From contig NZ_FMWL01000006.1 in NCBI RefSeq assembly GCF_900103005.1, forward strand, positions 1-64,000: a DNA stretch of 64,000 nt. Direction: 5' to 3'. Positions within the stretch are counted from its first letter, which is position 1. Every line of letters starts with the position of its first letter. Below, in pieces: positions 41,987 through 50,752 of the stretch. The notes beneath the pieces are model-generated. The model searched no databases and was not told where the DNA came from. It saw only the letters and a program-made list of their open reading frames with translations. Origin of the DNA: Acidaminobacter hydrogenoformans DSM 2784. Its GTDB lineage: Bacteria > Bacillota > Clostridia > Peptostreptococcales > Acidaminobacteraceae. The translations under genes and the position numbers were made by a program.

Positions 41987-43653
41987 ATCCGACTCCCCCT
42001 CTCCTCAAACGCCGGAAGCAACATCACGACGCGGGTACCGACACCAGGTGTACTTTCAATTGAGATGGTTCCGTTGTTCTCGCGGGTGAGCTGCTCGACC
42101 ATCGGCAGTCCTAATCCGTAGCCGCTGCGTTTGGAGGTTACAAAGGGCTCAAACGCCCGGGCTGCCTCCTCCGCGTTCATACCTGGCCCGTTGTCCGCCA
42201 CGGTCAGTTCGACCATGCCCTGGTCGCCCCGCAGTATGCTGGTGATCTGAATGTTCCCCGGCTGCCCGCCGCCTTCAATCGCGTCGAGGCTGTTCAGAAC
42301 GAGGTTCAGCAGGATCTGCTTGAGCTGGTTGGGGTCCGCGTAGATCCGGGATGCTTCAAGCTGATGGGTTATGACCGTGTGGCCGTTCTCGCACCTTGGT
42401 TTCACAAGTCGTTCAAGATTCTCCACCAGGCTGGCCAGGTCGATCTCACGGGGCTCCGGCGCCTTTGGCCGGGCATAATCCAGCAGGTCCGCGATCAATT
42501 GATCCATCCGGGCGATCTCCGCTGGCACAATCTCGTTGAATTCTTCTATGAAACGGTCGTTGCTCCGCTTAAGCGGCACCAGCTCAGACAGGGCTTTGAT
42601 GGACGTCAGCGGATTCCTCAGCTCATGAGCGATGCCCGCCGCCAGGTTGCCTACGGTCTGCATCTTGTCCAGCTGCCGGATCGCGGCTTCCTGAGCCCGG
42701 ATGCGCTCTGTCTGGAGCGCAACTTCCCTGCTCAGCTTCGTGTTCCACTGACGCACGACCAGCGCCGCGAAGAGCGACAGGCTCATGACGCCAAACAGAA
42801 CATAAAACACGCGCTTGACCTGATCCAAAGTGAGCCCGTAGTCCACCAGCTGCTCACCGAACCATTTCTTGTAGATTCTGTCGTAGGTCCCGTTCGCTTT
42901 GACTTTTTTTATGGCGGTGTTTAGCGCATTGAGCAGTTCCGGCTGATCTGGGTTCACCGCCATACAATAATCCGTGACCGCCATGGTCTCCCCTACTATT
43001 TTAAGCTCCTCCAGGCGCCGCATTTTCTGAAGATAATAGATGGCTGTCAGCCTGTTGCCCACAAAAGCGTCCGCCTGACCGTTCAAAACATCCGCGAGGG
43101 CTATCTCTTGATCTGCGAAGCCAAGGGCATTGATCTCCAGCTCCCGGCCCAAAATCTCATGAGCGACGTCGCCGAGCTGGTAGGTCGCCGTCCTGCCCCT
43201 GAGGTCGCTTAGAGCCGCGATAAATTGATTGTCCTTACGTACGAAGATAGCTTGGGAATTGGTGACAAGCGGTTCGGTAAAGAGGTAATAGCCCTCCCGC
43301 TCCGGCGTCCGGGTCATCCCCTGAATCATGTCCACCTCGCCTTTACGAAGCGCCTGCAGCGCATCCTCCCACTTCATGGGGATGAGCTCGTAGTCCATTT
43401 CCATCTCGAGGAAGACCGCGTTCAGCATATTCACGTTGAAGCCCCGGTAGATCCCGTTCTGATCCATAAATTCGTAGGGTGGGTAGTTGATATCCCCCGC
43501 AACCCGCACGACATCATTGCCCCGGCCCTCTACGGCGAAGGAGGGCTGTCCTGCCACCACGCTGAGTAAAGTGACACCTGAGGTAGTCCCCAGCACCAAA
43601 AGGGCAAAAAATAAAACAAGGAGGGGCTTCACCAGTTTACTGATCCTGATCAA
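41983..43653 (-). CDS. Sensor histidine kinase with extracellular amino-acid-binding domain
   Basis: A 556-residue kinase. A signal/anchor helix precedes a family-3 solute-binding domain (residues 45-275: INYPPYEFMDQNGIYRGFNVNML, GMTRTPEREGYYLFTEPL, NGTYDRIYKKWFG). A transmembrane helix lies near 285-305. The HisKA box is AAGIAHELRNPLTSIKAL, and the HATPase motifs are LNLVLNSLDAI, VADNGPGM and GYGLGLPMVEQL. The start is TTG 43653, with AAGGAGGG 6 bases upstream. The frame extends to 43872, but that part is an array of GGGGAC repeats. Binding of an amino acid outside should modulate phosphorylation of the overlapping NtrC-type regulator. Confidence 0.9.
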   Translation of the reverse strand: MIRISKLVKPLLVLFFALLVLGTTSGVTLLSVVAGQPSFAVEGRGNDVVRVAGDINYPPYEFMDQNGIYRGFNVNMLNAVFLEMEMDYELIPMKWEDALQALRKGEVDMIQGMTRTPEREGYYLFTEPLVTNSQAIFVRKDNQFIAALSDLRGRTATYQLGDVAHEILGRELEINALGFADQEIALADVLNGQADAFVGNRLTAIYYLQKMRRLEELKIVGETMAVTDYCMAVNPDQPELLNALNTAIKKVKANGTYDRIYKKWFGEQLVDYGLTLDQVKRVFYVLFGVMSLSLFAALVVRQWNTKLSREVALQTERIRAQEAAIRQLDKMQTVGNLAAGIAHELRNPLTSIKALSELVPLKRSNDRFIEEFNEIVPAEIARMDQLIADLLDYARPKAPEPREIDLASLVENLERLVKPRCENGHTVITHQLEASRIYADPNQLKQILLNLVLNSLDAIEGGGQPGNIQITSILRGDQGMVELTVADNGPGMNAEEAARAFEPFVTSKRSGYGLGLPMVEQLTRENNGTISIESTPGVGTRVVMLLPAFEERGSRI

Positions 43654-43682
43654 CGTACTCCCTCCTTGCGCTTTAACTAAAG

Positions 43683-43798
43683 TTTGGTGTTTTGGTCCGG
43701 CCCAGTCCCCGGCCAACAATCTGGTGTGTCCCAGTCCCCAACCAGCGATTTGGTTCGGCCCAGTCCCGCACCACGCGTCCCTGTCCCCAACCACGCGT
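43683..43798. repeat. Four GGGGAC elements between kinase and deacetylase genes
   Basis: GGCCCAGTCCCCGGCC, TGTCCCAGTCCCCAACC, GGCCCAGTCCCGCACC and CCCTGTCCCCAACC follow in one orientation at about 33, 31 and 22-base spacing. The array ends exactly before the stop of the deacetylase gene (43799), as another array does at 18841. Confidence 0.85.
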
Positions 43799-45238
43799 TT
43801 ACTCTGTAACCTCTGCCTGGATTTGTAACATCTTATCAAAACTCCATTGTCCCGTATATGGAAAAACACCATAACGTTTCAGAGCATAAGGCACATCCGC
43901 GGCACTCGCTGGCGCCTCACCCAAGGCAAAGGCCATGACGTAGCCAAAGCTGTTGAGCACCAGATCCGCCCTGGTATCATGGGCGCCATAGGGGTGGGCG
44001 TAAACTCGGGTGCGGTTGAAACCCCGCTCCTCGAGCAGGCCTGTAGCGATTTGAAGGTCCGCCTTTAAAGAAATCTCGTCGAGCGCCAGCGACAATGGTA
44101 CACCGCTCTCACTCAGCCCATGGAGATTGTGACTGTGCGGGTGATACTCAAAGACATTCTTGGCTTTGTTCATTTCGTCCCAGGATATTTTAACCGTCAC
44201 AGCTGGATCCCACGCTGCTGGCGCCGCCTCCACCGTTCCCGTCACCACGAACATGGTCGCGGTAAACCCATGGGCTTTCAGGATGGGGTACGCGTAGCGA
44301 TAGACGCTCTTGTAGCCGTCATCAAACGTGATGACCACACTGTTTTCCGGCGCCGTCCAGCGGCCCGCCAGGTGGTCCTCAAGCTGTGCCATGGTCAGGG
44401 TTGTGACACCTCTTGACTTCAAGTAAGCCATGTCGCTCTCAAACTTCTCAACGGAAACTATAGCACCGTTCAACTTCTGGAAAGGTGTCATCTCCGCTTC
44501 AAGAAGAAGATGGTGGTAACAAAGGACAGGAATGTCCGCAGGTGAATCAGGGACTGCGGGGACCATCTGAAGGCCCTCTTCCGCGCTGGCCAGCAGAGGC
44601 GCAGCCTGCTCGGACCTGAGGGATGCCTCAAGCGCTTCAGCGACACCCATCTCAACAGTTTCAACTTCTATCACGCCAGCTTCAGAGGCAATGTCAGCTT
44701 CAGGGGCAGCTTCTGCCTGCGCCTCCAAAGCGCCGTCGTCAGCATCAGCCTCATTTGCCGGCTCCAGCAGCGCACTTTGGCCTAAAGTCTCAAGGAACCC
44801 CTTCTCCACATAGTCCACGCCAGCCTCCCTGAACGCGCTGTGCCAGGTCTCCCGCCCCGCGGTGTCCAGCACGTTCAGCCGGCCATCCTCGGAGGGCGTG
44901 ACGAAGAACTGCTGCTCACCGAGCTTCACCGTCTTCAGGTCCCAGGTGGAATGCGGGGTCAGCGTCAAGCCCGGTATGCGCGTCAGGTCTTCCAGCCGCA
45001 GATACTCCGCCTCTACCCGTGTGATCAGCTCGAAGGTTGGTTGCGCTTCAGGAACTACGAGCGCTTCACTATCCGCAAAGACTGCCGATGGTCCCGCCGC
45101 CACAAACAAAGCAATCGCCAGACTAAGAACAACACGCACGCCATGGCGCTTCGATCTATGGGTTTTATGATTTTCAAGCTCTCTATGATTTCTATGACGT
45201 CCCATGTTCCCCGGACGACGCTTCCAGCTTAGCTTCAC
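43799..45238 (-). CDS. Exported polysaccharide deacetylase (NodB domain)
   Basis: A 479-residue protein with a basic N-terminus and a membrane or signal helix at residues 34-54 (VRVVLSLAIALFVAAG). An N-terminal region of about 180 residues is unassigned and includes a Glu/Ala-rich stretch. A NodB-type deacetylase domain follows from about residue 230: PVLCYHHLL, VVITFDDGYKSVYRYAYPILKAHGFTATMF (catalytic Asp), HPHSHN (metal histidines) and AHPYGAHDTRADLVLN. The start is GTG 45238 with GGGAGG at 6 bases. It should remove acetyl groups from a wall polysaccharide. GCCGATGGT at 45083 lies in the signal region (AAGPSAVFA). Confidence 0.87.
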   Translation of the reverse strand: MKLSWKRRPGNMGRHRNHRELENHKTHRSKRHGVRVVLSLAIALFVAAGPSAVFADSEALVVPEAQPTFELITRVEAEYLRLEDLTRIPGLTLTPHSTWDLKTVKLGEQQFFVTPSEDGRLNVLDTAGRETWHSAFREAGVDYVEKGFLETLGQSALLEPANEADADDGALEAQAEAAPEADIASEAGVIEVETVEMGVAEALEASLRSEQAAPLLASAEEGLQMVPAVPDSPADIPVLCYHHLLLEAEMTPFQKLNGAIVSVEKFESDMAYLKSRGVTTLTMAQLEDHLAGRWTAPENSVVITFDDGYKSVYRYAYPILKAHGFTATMFVVTGTVEAAPAAWDPAVTVKISWDEMNKAKNVFEYHPHSHNLHGLSESGVPLSLALDEISLKADLQIATGLLEERGFNRTRVYAHPYGAHDTRADLVLNSFGYVMAFALGEAPASAADVPYALKRYGVFPYTGQWSFDKMLQIQAEVTE

Positions 45239-45283
45239 GGTTTACCTCCCGAGTTCTGCGTTTATTATACATTTAATCAGCAT

Positions 45284-45865
45284 TTATTCTGCATACAGAA
45301 TGTCGACAATCATATCCTCCCGGATCTCCCATAGGTTCGCCTGAACCCTGAAAATATTCCATTCATCAATATCAAAGACCCGCACCCAGCTGTCCATGAC
45401 CTGCTTGCGCTCCCTCGGGTAAAAGTGCGCTGTGGCCTCATCCACAAAGGCAAACAGATTAGTATGCCCCCGGCTGGCCATGTCCTTTTTATAGGCCTCT
45501 TCGTCCGCCTTGTCTTTTGGGATGTAGAGATGGTTCAGAACGTGATCCCACTTGACGCCGTCAAAATAAATGATTTCAGACGGATCCACCTCAAGGACGT
45601 AGACGACACTGTCCTCGGTAGGCCTCAGCATGTTCTCTTCGCTGATCGAGCACCAGACAGGAAATTCAACGCCCTCCGGCTTTGGATTTCTCTGATTCGC
45701 AGCATTCACAAACCATTTATAGAGCTTAATGATATAATCCGCTATAACATCGAATTTTTCCTCAAGATGGGCACGCTCAATGCGAATGACGCCGTGCGCC
45801 TTCAGCGCCTCAAGACTTTTTATGTCCTGACGTGTCCACAGCCTGACTTTATTTGCTTCACTCAT
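45284..45865 (-). CDS. DUF3841-like hypothetical protein
   Basis: A 193-residue protein that resembles the DUF3841 family: RLWTRQDIKSLEALKAHGVIRIE at the N-terminus, PVWCSISEENM, VYVLEVDPSEIIYFDGVKWDHVLNHLYIP and the C-terminal acidic stretch. The family has no assigned function. ATG 45865 lies behind AGGGAAGGAG at somewhat long spacing. No neighbour suggests a role. Confidence 0.6.
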   Translation of the reverse strand: MSEANKVRLWTRQDIKSLEALKAHGVIRIERAHLEEKFDVIADYIIKLYKWFVNAANQRNPKPEGVEFPVWCSISEENMLRPTEDSVVYVLEVDPSEIIYFDGVKWDHVLNHLYIPKDKADEEAYKKDMASRGHTNLFAFVDEATAHFYPRERKQVMDSWVRVFDIDEWNIFRVQANLWEIREDMIVDILYAE

Positions 45866-46079
45866 GGTTCAGTCATCACTCCTTCCCTCTCAAGCGTCTC
45901 ATGGTTCTCATGGAACTCATGGATCTCTCCCACCTTCAATTGTAGGAAAATAAACTGCGCTTGACAAGGAAGAATTGCGTTTTGTAATTAAATACATTCT
46001 TTTGTCCATTAAAATGCTTTTTTCAACCTTGTATTCTGACACAAACAAAAATTTCTCCTATTGAAACGCAAAAATAATA
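45866..46079. other. Intergenic stretch
   Basis: AT-rich on the right half. It should carry the promoter of the DUF3841-like gene (minus). I see no repeat, gene or clear promoter pair. Confidence 0.4.
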
Positions 46080-46102
46080 AAGCGCCCAACTCTGTGGGCG
46101 CT
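46080..46102 (-). terminator. Terminator after the DUF1328 gene
   Basis: AGCGCCC pairs with GGGCGCT around an 8-base loop; the minus strand then reads TTATTATTTTTG. It lies about 90 bases past the stop. Confidence 0.8.
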
Positions 46103-46190
46103 AAAAAATTGTATATTTCTCATCTAAATCCTATCTTGTGATTATTAATAGCGCCTGCTGTCCAGACCTCAGAGCAGCAAGCCTCCTCTA

Positions 46191-46352
46191 TCAGAACCGT
46201 TTCCTCCCCGTGAGCAGCGAAATCACAAAAAGCACCAGGAATATAAAGAACAATATTTTCGCAATGCCGGTAGCTGTACCTGCGATCCCGCCAAAGCCCA
46301 GGAAACCGGCAATTAAAGCGACGACGAGAAATATAATAGCATACCTCAACAT
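46191..46352 (-). CDS. DUF1328 family small membrane protein
   Basis: A 53-residue protein, [25 protein letters not shown]... ending TGRKRF. It has two membrane helices around a glycine-rich turn and matches the DUF1328 (YtjA-like) family. The start ATG 46352 follows GAGGAGG. The function is unknown; homologues are often stress-induced. Confidence 0.85.
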   Translation of the reverse strand: MLRYAIIFLVVALIAGFLGFGGIAGTATGIAKILFFIFLVLFVISLLTGRKRF

Positions 46353-46477
46353 TATCTGTTCCTCCTCAATTCGAAATCATTACATGAAATTATTACCTTT
46401 TTCATTAATACCCTGTAAAGCGCCCTCGAAACAATTCCAAGTGTTTTGGTCGGAAAAGTGGCGGAACCGGCGCAGGC

Positions 46478-46557
46478 GGCTGTTGCCTATTGCGGCTGTT
46501 GCCTATTGCAGCTGTCGCCTATTGCAGCTGTTGCCTATTGCGGCTGTCGCCTATTAC
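46478..46557. repeat. Five tandem 16-bp repeats
   Basis: Five copies of (G/A)GCTGT(T/C)GCCTATTGC run end to end, the last ending in TTAC. The same phrase, GGCTATCGCCTATTGCCCC, occurs at 33280 in the large tandem repeat. The array lies just before the antiporter promoter. The rest of 46353-46477 shows nothing I can name. Confidence 0.85.
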
Positions 46558-46570
46558 CCCCTACCACCTC

Positions 46571-46599
46571 TGACTACTTGCCCTCACTTTGGGTATAAT
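46571..46599 (+). promoter_or_regulatory. Promoter of the K+/H+ antiporter gene
   Basis: TGACTA at 46571 and TATAAT at 46594 with a 17-base spacer, 84 bases before the start codon. Confidence 0.6.
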
Positions 46600-46682
46600 A
46601 CAAGTCATACGCGAAGGTTAATCCGCGTTACGCAAACGACCCGATTCCGAATGGACACTCAAGCTATAAGGAGGCCACGCCT

Positions 46683-48161
46683 ATGCCCCAAGTCCAAATT
46701 CTCAGCCTCAACCAATTCCTGCTGCTGGCCGCCTTTGTCCTCCTTGCCAGCGCTTTTTCCAGCAAGATCCTCTATCGCTTTGGCATTCCCACCCTCCTGA
46801 TCTTCCTCTCCATAGGCATGTTCTTTGGTGCCGATGGTCCCGGAAACATCCAGTTCAACGACGCCACACTGGCTCGCAACATCTCCATCCTCGGCCTTAT
46901 TATGATTATGTTCACCGGCGGCTTCGACACCAACTGGAGCACAGCAAGGCCCGTCGCGGCCAAAGCGCTGTTGCTCTCGACCCTCGGCGTCGTCATCACG
47001 GCAGGTCTTGTAGGCGTCTTCGTCCACGCCATCACCAACCTCTCCCTCATAGAGGGCTTCCTCCTTGGCTCCGTCATCTCTTCCACCGACGCGGCCTCGG
47101 TCTTCTCCATCCTGCGCTCCAAAAAACTCAACCTCAAGGACCGGCTTGCGCCAATGCTTGAAATTGAAAGCGGCAGCAATGACCCCTTTGCCTATATGCT
47201 TACGCTCCTTACCCTCAGCGTCATCCTGTCCTCAGGCGACGGCGCCAGCTCACCCGTCCTCATGCTCCTGAGGCAGGTTGCCTTTGGCGTCCTCATTGGC
47301 GCCGCGCTTGGCAAAGCTGGCGCTTGGTCCCTTCGAAAAATCCAGCTGGACATTGACGGCCTGTACCCTATCCTTACGTTTGGCTTCGTCATTGCGACCT
47401 ATGCAGCGTCAGAATCCATAGGCGGCAACGGCTTCCTGTCCGTCTACCTCATGGGCCTCATTGTGGGCAACAGCCCCATTGTCCATAAGATCAGCCTGGT
47501 GCGCTTCTTCGACGGCATCTCCTGGCTCATGCAGATCGTCCTCTTCTTTACCCTGGGGCTCCTGGTCAATCCCTCCACTTTCCCGCAGGTGGCACTGGTC
47601 GGTCTCGCCGTAGCGGTCTTCCTGATCCTTGTGGCGCGTCCTATAGCCGTGGCCGCCATCCTGACGCCCTTTGGCTACTCCCTGCGCCACCAGGCCTTTG
47701 TGTCCTGGGCCGGCCTTAGGGGCGCGGCGTCCATAGTGTTTGCGACGTATCCGTTGTCGCTTGGGTTACCATCGGCAAATCTCATCTTTCATACGGTGTT
47801 CTTCGTGGCCATGCTGTCCGTTCTGATCCAGGGCAGCTTCATGAGCCAGATGGCGGTCAAGCTGGACCTGATCGCCCCCAACGACTCCGTCCTCAAGACC
47901 TTCACGGACTACGCGGGCGAAATCCACAACAAGATCCTGGAGCTGCCCATCACGGCGGACAGCCCCTTCGCCAACAAAGCCATCATGGACCTGGGCATCC
48001 CTATGTCCATCCTAATAGTCATGGTCAAGCGCGGCGAAAACGTCATCACCCCCCGGGGCTACACAGTAGTCCAACCGGGCGATGTCCTGATGCTGACAGG
48101 CGATTCGGAGGAGGAACTGCTAAATTGCTGCACAGGGCAACCAAGTGACATTGTGGTATAG
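46683..48161 (+). CDS. Potassium/proton antiporter, CPA1 (NhaP2-like) with TrkA-C domain
   Basis: A 492-residue protein with 12-13 predicted membrane helices followed by a C-terminal regulatory domain. SSTDAASVFSIL and EIESGSNDPFAYML are the conserved ion-site blocks of the CPA1 family (the SND motif). SWAGLRGAASIVFAT is a further family block. Residues 415-485 (PMSILIVMVKRGENVITPRGYTVVQPGDVLMLTG) form a TrkA-C (RCK-C) domain. That layout is typical of the NhaP2/CvrA type, which exchanges K+ for H+. ATG 46683 follows AAGGAGG. Two exact GCCGATGGT words lie in the gene (46830, 47768). Confidence 0.93.
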   Translation: MPQVQILSLNQFLLLAAFVLLASAFSSKILYRFGIPTLLIFLSIGMFFGADGPGNIQFNDATLARNISILGLIMIMFTGGFDTNWSTARPVAAKALLLSTLGVVITAGLVGVFVHAITNLSLIEGFLLGSVISSTDAASVFSILRSKKLNLKDRLAPMLEIESGSNDPFAYMLTLLTLSVILSSGDGASSPVLMLLRQVAFGVLIGAALGKAGAWSLRKIQLDIDGLYPILTFGFVIATYAASESIGGNGFLSVYLMGLIVGNSPIVHKISLVRFFDGISWLMQIVLFFTLGLLVNPSTFPQVALVGLAVAVFLILVARPIAVAAILTPFGYSLRHQAFVSWAGLRGAASIVFATYPLSLGLPSANLIFHTVFFVAMLSVLIQGSFMSQMAVKLDLIAPNDSVLKTFTDYAGEIHNKILELPITADSPFANKAIMDLGIPMSILIVMVKRGENVITPRGYTVVQPGDVLMLTGDSEEELLNCCTGQPSDIVV

Positions 48162-48241
48162 CCTAAGAACATGCGAAAATGAAAACACGACGAGCACATC
48201 AAACACCGTGAGGTGTGAATGATGCTGCCGAGCACAAAAAC

Positions 48242-48296
48242 AAAAGCTTTGCCAATGGTCATGTGAACCCACACCCAACCATCGGCAAAGCTTTTT
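48242..48296. terminator. Terminator built from an inverted pair of the GCCGATGGT repeat
   Basis: AAAAGCTTTGCC-A-ATGGT and ACCAT-C-GGCAAAGCTTTTT form a 17-bp stem with one mismatch. A T-run on the plus strand lies between the convergent antiporter and SLH genes. It shows that the repeat family supplies terminators here. Confidence 0.9.
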
Positions 48297-48317
48297 CTTT
48301 GTCTTACTGCTATCCCC

Positions 48318-50489
48318 TCACCGGCGATCCTCCACCTTCTTTGAGGTATTCTTGACGTTAATGCCATAAAGGTTCTGAACCTTCGAATAGCCCGAAGTAT
48401 CCACAAACAGCGAGACGCTGGACAGGTTCGCCGGCAGCGCGGACGGCGACTGGAATTTTACCACCGTCTGCCCGCCAGACACCGTATAAGTCAAATTGGA
48501 CACGCTGTTGAAATTCAGTTTGAAGGCCCCGGCATCCACCCGGGTCAGCGGCTGACTAAACACCGCCGTGACACTGCGGCTATCCGTCGCGTAAACACTC
48601 ACCAGCTGCGGCGGGTTCTTTGACACGTCGGTCATTGCCGCGAAGCTGAAGTTCTGAGCGGTCATAGTGTTGCCGCTGAGATCCTTGACACCAGTCACCG
48701 TCAGCTGAGCTCCGGTGGACTGAGATAAGGTATATTCTGTATTGGTCAGGCTCAGCCTGTAGGTTCTTCCACCATTAATCTGCACGGGTGTCCTCGACAG
48801 CACAAATGAGCTGTTCGACAGGCTGACCGCGTACCGGCTCCGAACTGTGGCACTGGCCACATCTACCGGTTTGTTGAAGGTCACATAAGCATATTTTGAA
48901 ACCGTATCCTTGACGGCTGTCACGACATAAGGCCTCTCGACATCCGGTTTTTCCGGTATTGTAAAGGTTGCCGTATAGACGGACAAAACATTTGGAATAA
49001 ATGCCTGGTCCGGTACATTCCTCACGTTCACGCGAATGCTTTTACCCTCTAAATTGGCATCATTGAGCTGAACCGTGTATACCCTCCCGGATCCGGAAAC
49101 GGACAGCCACAAGTTCGGAATCAGCGCCCCTGTACTGAATTTCACATCCATGTTGGACGCGCCAAAGCTGACATCCTCACTGAATTCAAGCCGCAGCGCA
49201 TTGGCAGAAGTCATTTCCATTCGGGTCACACTGGGCGCCGTGAGATCGCCGGAAACCGTTGCCTGTAAAGCGCCGCCCGCGTAAGGCTCGCCCCAGGTAT
49301 CCGTCAAGGCCCGGCCTTCATTGTTCTCCGCGGCAATAAACACCTCCGAGGTGCCCACTTTCAGTGGCACCCCCGTTAGAATCCCGTTTGACTTGTAGGC
49401 TAACCAGACATGGACCTCTGACACTGCCTCCTCTGGCACGACAGGCTGCGTCAGTGCCGCATCCTTATAGATCCCAAGCGGTGAATTCCCATCTTCACCA
49501 TAAAACACATGGCCCGCCGTCAGTCCCAAAACAGGTCTTGAAAACTTCAGCGCAAAAGCGGTATGGGAGGCAGAAATCACTTCTGCCCTCACCGGTGAAA
49601 AATCCTGTTCAAACAGCATGGAGCCAAAATAATACACGCTGACGTTGTCGTCCTCGCTGACAAATTCCCGGGCAGTAACGTCATACATGGCCCCAAGGCC
49701 CATTTCAGAGCCCACCGTCACTATAACGCTGTGGCTTCCGCTGGACCGCAGCCCCGTCACGGCCATAAGTCCGTCTGGTGCTTCTACTGTAACCGTTCCA
49801 AGCTCAGAGATTGCTTCGCTGAACACCAGCTCCAGTGACGTCCGGTTCACCGGCCTCACCGCTTCGACGTGCAATGCCTCCGTACTTGTCTCCACAAAAT
49901 GGATCAGCGCCAGGTCCAGCCCTTTTACGCTTGTATTAAGGGTCTGGAGCATCATATCAAACACTTGGCCCCTTAAGATGTCCGCATCCGGATCAATGCC
50001 GGCAGCGCCAGCTTCCAGGCCAGATCCAGGGACCATCAAGCCCAGCCGGACGGCAAAATCATAGGCGGTCGCAAAGGTAAAATCCACCTCTGCCCGGTAG
50101 CCAAGCGCTTTGAGCATAAAGACGGAGGCCTCACGAATGGTATGGCGCGCCTCATACCCAAAGCGGTTCCCACCAATTCCGGCGGTCCAGCCCCTGGACT
50201 GGGCATATGCCACGTAGCGCTCCGCCCAGTGCGTGCCACCGCCATCCACGAAGGTCGAACGCGCCTCATATTCAGACGCTTGTTCAAACTCTCCCATCAT
50301 CCGCGCCAGCAGCACCATCATCTCTGCTCTGGTCAGATAGGCGTCTTCCGTCAAATCTCCATTATAATCCCCCGTTACCAGCCCATAGGATTTTAAGATC
50401 TCACCCGAAGTCTGGGGGGCCGAATAGCCATGAATCGCTGTGCCCACAAATAAAATCGCAGCCACCAGCAACACCATCCACTTTCTCAT
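48318..50489 (-). CDS. SLH-domain surface protein with Ig-like repeats (paralogue A)
   Basis: A 723-residue exported protein. The signal peptide covers residues 1-25. Three SLH repeats follow: GEILKSYGLVTGDYNGDLTEDAYLTRAEMMVLLARMMG, the HWAERYVAYAQSRGWTAGIG unit, and the VDFTFATAYDFAVRLGL unit. The rest is a chain of Ig-like/adhesin beta domains (VRPVNRTSLELVFSEAISELGTVTV, TRMEMTSANALRLEFSEDVSFG). ATG 50489 follows AAGGAGG; the longer frame from 50540 lacks a site. The SLH repeats bind the pyruvylated wall polymer. It is strongly similar to the 917-residue protein at 58254. Confidence 0.9.
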   Translation of the reverse strand: MRKWMVLLVAAILFVGTAIHGYSAPQTSGEILKSYGLVTGDYNGDLTEDAYLTRAEMMVLLARMMGEFEQASEYEARSTFVDGGGTHWAERYVAYAQSRGWTAGIGGNRFGYEARHTIREASVFMLKALGYRAEVDFTFATAYDFAVRLGLMVPGSGLEAGAAGIDPDADILRGQVFDMMLQTLNTSVKGLDLALIHFVETSTEALHVEAVRPVNRTSLELVFSEAISELGTVTVEAPDGLMAVTGLRSSGSHSVIVTVGSEMGLGAMYDVTAREFVSEDDNVSVYYFGSMLFEQDFSPVRAEVISASHTAFALKFSRPVLGLTAGHVFYGEDGNSPLGIYKDAALTQPVVPEEAVSEVHVWLAYKSNGILTGVPLKVGTSEVFIAAENNEGRALTDTWGEPYAGGALQATVSGDLTAPSVTRMEMTSANALRLEFSEDVSFGASNMDVKFSTGALIPNLWLSVSGSGRVYTVQLNDANLEGKSIRVNVRNVPDQAFIPNVLSVYTATFTIPEKPDVERPYVVTAVKDTVSKYAYVTFNKPVDVASATVRSRYAVSLSNSSFVLSRTPVQINGGRTYRLSLTNTEYTLSQSTGAQLTVTGVKDLSGNTMTAQNFSFAAMTDVSKNPPQLVSVYATDSRSVTAVFSQPLTRVDAGAFKLNFNSVSNLTYTVSGGQTVVKFQSPSALPANLSSVSLFVDTSGYSKVQNLYGINVKNTSKKVEDRR

Positions 50490-50621
50490 CAGCGGTGCCT
50501 CCTTGTCCGCGAAAAGCCCAAAATTTAAACCTTTCTGCAAGAAAATTTTACCCTAAATAAGGCGCGCGCGGTCCGCTAAAGACAAAATGAAATATAACTG
50601 TAAAACAACTGAGACATTAAC

Positions 50622-50682
50622 AAAAAAAACTCCCGTTGCCTTGGCAGATCGTTGATAGATCACGCCTCAGAGAACGGGAGTA
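50622..50682 (-). terminator. Terminator of the efflux operon
   Basis: ACTCCCGTT pairs with AACGGGAGT across a loop of about 40 bases, then eight T on the minus strand. It stands between the second TolC-like gene and the SLH gene. Confidence 0.8.
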
Positions 50683-50752
50683 GTTTACATTTGATCCTAA
50701 ATTTTTCTTTTATAACAGCATTTTTCAATTAACTTATCAGTTTCAAGGCTTC

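Noticed and set aside
43654..43872. N-terminal extension of the histidine kinase
   Set aside because: It consists of repeat elements and reads into the deacetylase gene; the TTG at 43653 has an excellent ribosome site.
46138..46800. 220-residue plus-strand open frame across the DUF1328 gene and antiporter start
   Set aside because: It covers a convincing minus-strand small gene and the tandem repeat, and ends inside the antiporter gene.
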